Origin: Nitrospirota bacterium
GTDB taxonomy: Bacteria; Nitrospirota; Thermodesulfovibrionia; UBA6902
Direction: 5' to 3'
NCBI GenBank assembly: GCA_015491705.1
Contig: WFVK01000097.1
Span: forward strand, 1 to 9,227
Length of the DNA: 9,227 nucleotides
Of this stretch, positions 6,038 to 9,227 are shown one piece after another. The first letter of the stretch is position 1. Each line of letters begins with the position of its first letter. The translations under genes were made by a program, and so were the position numbers. Below the pieces are notes generated by a model. The model had not been told where the DNA came from, ran no database searches, and worked only from the letters and a program-made list of their open reading frames with translations.

Positions 6038-7114
6038 GTGAAGAAAGACGCCAGGATATACATAGCAGGACACAGGGGAATGGTCGGTTCCGCAATCATG
6101 CGGAGGCTGCTTTCCGGGGGATATGCCAACATTGTCAAACGCTCCCACTCTGAACTGGACCTTACCCGCCAGGCGGAAGTGGAGGATTTTTTCGCACGGG
6201 AAAGGCCGGAATATGTATTTCTTGCCGCTGCCAAGGTCGGCGGCATACTGGCTAACAACACCTATAAGGCGGATTTCATATACCAGAACATAATGATAGC
6301 TGCAAATGTAATCCATTCGGCGTATAAATACGGCGTTAAAAAACTGCTTAATCTCGGTTCTTCATGTCTCTATCCGAAATTTGCACCACAGCCGATGAAA
6401 GAGGATGTGCTCCTCTCCGGAAGCCTGGAACCCACAAACGAGCCGTATGCAGTGGCGAAGATCTCCGCAATAAAACTCTGCCGGTACCATAATGAACAGT
6501 TCGGGACAAACTTTATTTCCGTTATACCCACAAATTTATACGGCCCCCATGACAATTTCAATCTCGAAACATCCCATGTGCTCCCAGCCCTCATAAGAAA
6601 GTTTCATCTTGCAAGGCTTTTAAGGGAGGGGAAGTCAGAGGAAATCAGGAGAGATTTTCAAGTGCATCCGCCGGGTTTTGATCTGGCCGACGGGGAAAAT
6701 CTCACGGATACAGACTCATTGAGAGCCACCCTGGAGAAACTCGGCATCACCGAGGATTACGTGGCGTTGTGGGGGACGGGCGAGGCATACAGGGAATTTC
6801 TGTATGTAGAAGACCTTGCGGATGCCTGCGTCTTTATAATGCTCAATTATGACTTTAAAGATTCCGGAGAGACGGTAAATATCGGCACGGGCAAGGATCT
6901 GAAAATAAAGGATCTTGCCTCGCTTATCAGGAAAACCGTCGGTTTTGGGGGAGAGATCAGGTTCGACCAATCTAAACCTGACGGCACACCCCGGAAACTC
7001 CTTGATGTAAGCAGGATAGAGGCAATGGGATGGAAGGCGAAGACACCGCTCGATGAAGGCATAAGAAAAACCTACGAGTGGTACTCGAGCCTGAATACGT
7101 CAGCCCACCAGTAA
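6038..7114 (+). CDS. fcl: GDP-L-fucose synthase (GDP-4-keto-6-deoxymannose 3,5-epimerase-4-reductase)
   Basis: Epimerises and reduces the Gmd product to GDP-L-fucose with NADPH. The 358-residue short-chain dehydrogenase carries the cofactor motif GHRGMVG (11-17), AAAKVGGI (63-70), GSSCLYP (107-113) with S108 and C110, the catalytic Y137 and K141 in EPYAVAKI, and H180 in the acid/base stretch NLETSHVLPALI. WGTGEAYREFLYVEDLAD (245-262) is the standard substrate-side motif. It is about 35 residues longer than the E. coli enzyme; the extra length is at about 197-243, between the helix after H180 and WGTG, a known variation in the family. The start is GTG 6038 with TAAGG at 6022-6026. The ATG at 6030 is out of frame and stops after three codons. 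The last 15 bp overlap the end of the minus-strand stress-protein gene. It is likely read with gmd, although a hairpin separates them. The synonym wcaG is also used. Confidence 0.96.
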   Translation: MKKDARIYIAGHRGMVGSAIMRRLLSGGYANIVKRSHSELDLTRQAEVEDFFARERPEYVFLAAAKVGGILANNTYKADFIYQNIMIAANVIHSAYKYGVKKLLNLGSSCLYPKFAPQPMKEDVLLSGSLEPTNEPYAVAKISAIKLCRYHNEQFGTNFISVIPTNLYGPHDNFNLETSHVLPALIRKFHLARLLREGKSEEIRRDFQVHPPGFDLADGENLTDTDSLRATLEKLGITEDYVALWGTGEAYREFLYVEDLADACVFIMLNYDFKDSGETVNIGTGKDLKIKDLASLIRKTVGFGGEIRFDQSKPDGTPRKLLDVSRIEAMGWKAKTPLDEGIRKTYEWYSSLNTSAHQ

Positions 7115-7990
7115 CACCGGCAATTCCGACATCCTCGTCACCTCGTACGAGATGCTTCTGTGCAGCATCCTCTCCAGGAAATGCTGCCCGCAGGTATTTC
7201 CTATCATTATCATACTCGCCTTTCTTTCCCGTGAGACACGCAGAATCTCATTTAGAATTTCTCCCGCTCCGAGATGCGGCTGAGCCTCAATGCCGCATGA
7301 TTCGAGTTTTCTGCAGTAATCCTGCAGCTTCCGGAGATTCTCTTCCTTGATGCGGGATATCCCGGCTTCACTGCTTCCCCTTAACGTGTCTGCATCAAGG
7401 TTGTAAAAGACCGAGGCCTTCTTCACAGCGCCGCAAAGACCGGAAAGAAACTCTATCACTCTCTGTGAAAGTTCCGACCAGTCAACAACAACGAGGGGGG
7501 CTTCAAACGGCTTGCTGTTTACCCTGGTGAGCACGGCCTCATCCCACTGAAACTGAACCATGTATTTGCTCACAAGGGTCGGAATCCTGGTGCGTGTAAT
7601 AATCTCGTGGGTATAAGAACCTATAAATGAATCCTCTGTATCAATCCTCTTCTTCCTGCCGATGACTATCAGGCCCGCCTGTTCCTTTTCCGCAACAGAG
7701 AGTATTTCATGAACAGGCTCTCCCACATTTATTATTATCCTGCTGTCGATTCCCTTTTCAGACAGCGATCTTTGCCAGTCTTCAAATCGTATACGCGCCT
7801 CCTCCCTCTGCCTTTCCTCTTCTTCCCTGAGGTAACCTCCGAATGGCACAAAACCCACATCTTCCCTCAATATGACATGGAGAAGGAGAATCTCCCTCAG
7901 GCCGGCCTCTTTCAGCACAACAAGCGACTCGAGGGCGTCGAATGCAAGCTCCCTGAATCTCGTGGGAAAAAGTATCTTCTCTATTGACAT
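7100..7990 (-). CDS. Tandem-domain universal stress protein (UspA family)
   Basis: A 296-residue cytosolic protein made of two Usp domains. Domain 1 (about 1-142) starts IEKILFPTRFRELAFDAL and ends with IGRKKRIDTEDSFIGSYTHEI then IPTLV. Domain 2 (about 163-296) starts APLVVVDWSELSQRVIEF and ends with MIGNTCGQ then RSISYEV and LPVLLVG. The ATP-binding pattern G-2x-G-9x-G-S/T is imperfect in both halves. In domain 1 the second Gly is K114, with G124-S125 retained; in domain 2 R278-S279 replaces the last Gly-Ser. The usual Asp of the first strand is R11 in domain 1 but is kept as D170 in domain 2. Start ATG at 7990 is supported by AAAGGA, eight bases upstream. It lies 13 bp after the transporter gene on the same strand, so it is probably its operon partner. 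Usp proteins often accompany transporters and may modulate them or sense adenylate status. Confidence 0.9.
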   Translation of the reverse strand: MSIEKILFPTRFRELAFDALESLVVLKEAGLREILLLHVILREDVGFVPFGGYLREEEERQREEARIRFEDWQRSLSEKGIDSRIIINVGEPVHEILSVAEKEQAGLIVIGRKKRIDTEDSFIGSYTHEIITRTRIPTLVSKYMVQFQWDEAVLTRVNSKPFEAPLVVVDWSELSQRVIEFLSGLCGAVKKASVFYNLDADTLRGSSEAGISRIKEENLRKLQDYCRKLESCGIEAQPHLGAGEILNEILRVSRERKASMIMIGNTCGQHFLERMLHRSISYEVTRMSELPVLLVG

Positions 7991-7998
7991 ATTTCCGG

Positions 7999-8004
7999 TC
8001 CTTT
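7999..8004 (-). promoter_or_regulatory. Shine-Dalgarno for the universal stress protein gene
   Basis: On the minus strand AAAGGA lies eight bases before the ATG at 7990. Its first base is shared with the tail of the transporter's TGA stop codon (8006-8004). The arrangement favours translational coupling of the two genes. Confidence 0.7.
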
Positions 8005-9227
8005 CAGTAAAACAGCAGGGTTATAATAACAAAAACAGGTATCAGAAGGGGTATGGAATATTTCAGCATATACCCGAAAAAGCTGGGCATCCGCGTACCC
8101 GTCTCCTCGGCGATCGAACGAACCATGAAGTTCGGGGCATTGCCTATATATGTAGTGGCACCGAAAAATACGGCTCCCGCGGAAACAGCCTCCAGAAAAA
8201 GCGGGTGTTCGTTCATAAGCCTGACAATCGCTTCCTGTCCCCCCACGCCGGGATGGAACCTTCCCAGAAGGCTGGTGAAAAAAGTCAGATACGTGGGGGC
8301 ATTGTCAAGAAAAGCCGACAGGATTCCGGTAATCCAGAAATAATGATACGGTTCCCTGACCGCCTGTATCACGAAAGACAGTTCACCTTTTTCACCCGCC
8401 TGCAGTATCTTGAGGCACGGCATCATGGTCAGGAATATTCCGATAAAGAGAATCGCCACTTCCTTCATCGGAAACCATGTGAACCCGTTGCCCTCCCGGA
8501 CTTCTTTTCTTGTCGTCATCATGGACAGTGCGGCGATCACCAGGAGAAGCACATCACGTATCAAATCCTGCACCGGTGTGTCAACACCGAGTATCCTGAC
8601 CTCGCCTATCTTTACAACTCCGCTCATCAGAACCGCGCCGACTATGCCGGCCAGAAAAAAGAGATTATGGACGCCTTCAATCCTGAAGGGCGCCTTCTCC
8701 TTTTCAAGGGGCATGCCCTTAACCCTTTCTTTCCTGTAGTAGTAGCTGTCCATCAGAAAATAGACCGCAAGCAGAATAACCACTGCTGTCATCATATGCG
8801 GCAGGAGTTTAAAAGTCCAGAAGAACGGAACCCCCCGGAGGAAGCCGAGAAAAAGCGGCGGGTCGCCGAGAGGGGTGAGGGAACCGCCGATGTTTGAAAC
8901 CAGGAAAATAAAAAAGACCACCATGAAGGTCCTGTTTTTCCTGTGACTGTTCGCGCGCAGCAATGGTCTTATAAGCAGCATCGAAGCGCCGGTGGTCCCC
9001 ATCCATGAGGCAAGCGCGGTTCCTATTGCAAGCATGCATGTGTTAATTGCCGGTGTGCCGAGCAGGGTGCCCCTGAGCAGGATATTGCCGGAGACAGTAT
9101 ACAGGGCGACCAGTATTATTATAAACGGCACGTAATCCGCGATTACTATCTCGAGAAAGTCATGAAGTGCAATGCCTTTGTATACGGACAACAGGGGTAT
9201 GGATACGACCAGCGCCCAGAAGACGGA
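8004..9227 (-). CDS. CitMHS_2-type (ion transporter superfamily) antiporter or permease, 5' truncated
   Basis: A polytopic inner-membrane transporter of the IT superfamily, best matched by memory to proteins annotated as sodium:proton antiporters in the putative citrate-transport family CitMHS_2. The frame stays open to the last base of the window, so 407 residues are visible. The TTG at 9191 is not the start, because the codons before it encode more membrane segment (FWALVVSIPL). Counting from the first visible codon, the signature loops are GTTGAS (77-82), SNIGGSLTPLGDPPLFLGF (111-129), LDNAPTY (307-313) and TTYIGNAPN (358-366). Paired loops rich in Gly, Asn, Thr and Pro are the re-entrant substrate/ion sites of this superfamily. 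A charged cytoplasmic loop (about 164-184) divides the two halves. The substrate, whether Na+/H+, an organic acid or an oxyanion, cannot be fixed from sequence. The stress-protein gene follows 13 bp downstream. Confidence 0.85.
   Translation of the reverse strand, partial: SVFWALVVSIPLLSVYKGIALHDFLEIVIADYVPFIIILVALYTVSGNILLRGTLLGTPAINTCMLAIGTALASWMGTTGASMLLIRPLLRANSHRKNRTFMVVFFIFLVSNIGGSLTPLGDPPLFLGFLRGVPFFWTFKLLPHMMTAVVILLAVYFLMDSYYYRKERVKGMPLEKEKAPFRIEGVHNLFFLAGIVGAVLMSGVVKIGEVRILGVDTPVQDLIRDVLLLVIAALSMMTTRKEVREGNGFTWFPMKEVAILFIGIFLTMMPCLKILQAGEKGELSFVIQAVREPYHYFWITGILSAFLDNAPTYLTFFTSLLGRFHPGVGGQEAIVRLMNEHPLFLEAVSAGAVFFGATTYIGNAPNFMVRSIAEETGTRMPSFFGYMLKYSIPLLIPVFVIITLLFY

Noticed and set aside
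7872..8897. 341-codon plus-strand open frame over the Usp and transporter genes
   Set aside because: It is antisense to two well-supported genes, its composition is rich in His, Arg and Gln with no domain pattern, and it has no ribosome site. It is a shadow frame.
1..9227. Mobile elements, CRISPR arrays, tRNA or rRNA genes
   Set aside because: No transposase or integrase motifs, regularly spaced direct repeats, cloverleaf-like segments or rRNA-like stretches were seen on either strand.

Overview
This window looks like a surface-polysaccharide (glycan) biosynthesis locus followed by an unrelated membrane-transport/stress pair. The organism is a Gram-negative-type bacterium of moderate GC content. 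Frequent ATA (Ile) and AGG (Arg) codons, paired radical SAM genes, GDP-fucose genes and a CitMHS_2-type transporter would fit an anaerobe or microaerophile of the Nitrospirota or former Deltaproteobacteria type. That placement is inference from style and gene content only; no rRNA or marker gene is present.

Layout. (1) 1-846, plus strand: the C-terminal part of a multi-membrane GT87-like mannosyltransferase whose start lies left of the window. (2) 847-966: a gap holding a terminator-like hairpin that runs directly into a good sigma-70-type promoter. (3) 967-3500, plus strand: a two-gene unit with a cobalamin-binding-domain radical SAM protein and then a radical SAM/SPASM protein. (4) 3505-4548, minus strand: a divergent GT-B-fold glycosyltransferase, converging on the radical SAM pair with only 4 bp between stop codons. 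(5) 4549-4781: an AT-rich divergent intergenic region with a 12-bp perfect palindrome and a candidate promoter placed unusually close to the next start. (6) 4782-7114, plus strand: gmd and fcl, which together convert GDP-D-mannose to GDP-L-fucose, separated by 113 bp that hold an 11-bp perfect inverted repeat. (7) 7100-9227, minus strand: a CitMHS_2-type ion/H+ transporter (5' end outside the window) followed 13 bp later by a tandem-domain universal stress protein, whose 3' end overlaps the 3' end of fcl by 15 bp.

How the parts fit. gmd and fcl supply GDP-L-fucose (or the 4-keto-6-deoxymannose intermediate) as an activated sugar. The GT87-like enzyme and the minus-strand GT-B enzyme are likely to transfer sugars onto a lipid-linked or exported glycan. 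The two radical SAM enzymes are the least understood part: their position among glycan genes suggests chemistry on a sugar, lipid carrier or related metabolite, but the substrate cannot be read from sequence. The transporter/USP pair is probably a separate transcription unit marking the edge of the locus. No mobile element, CRISPR array, tRNA or rRNA was seen.
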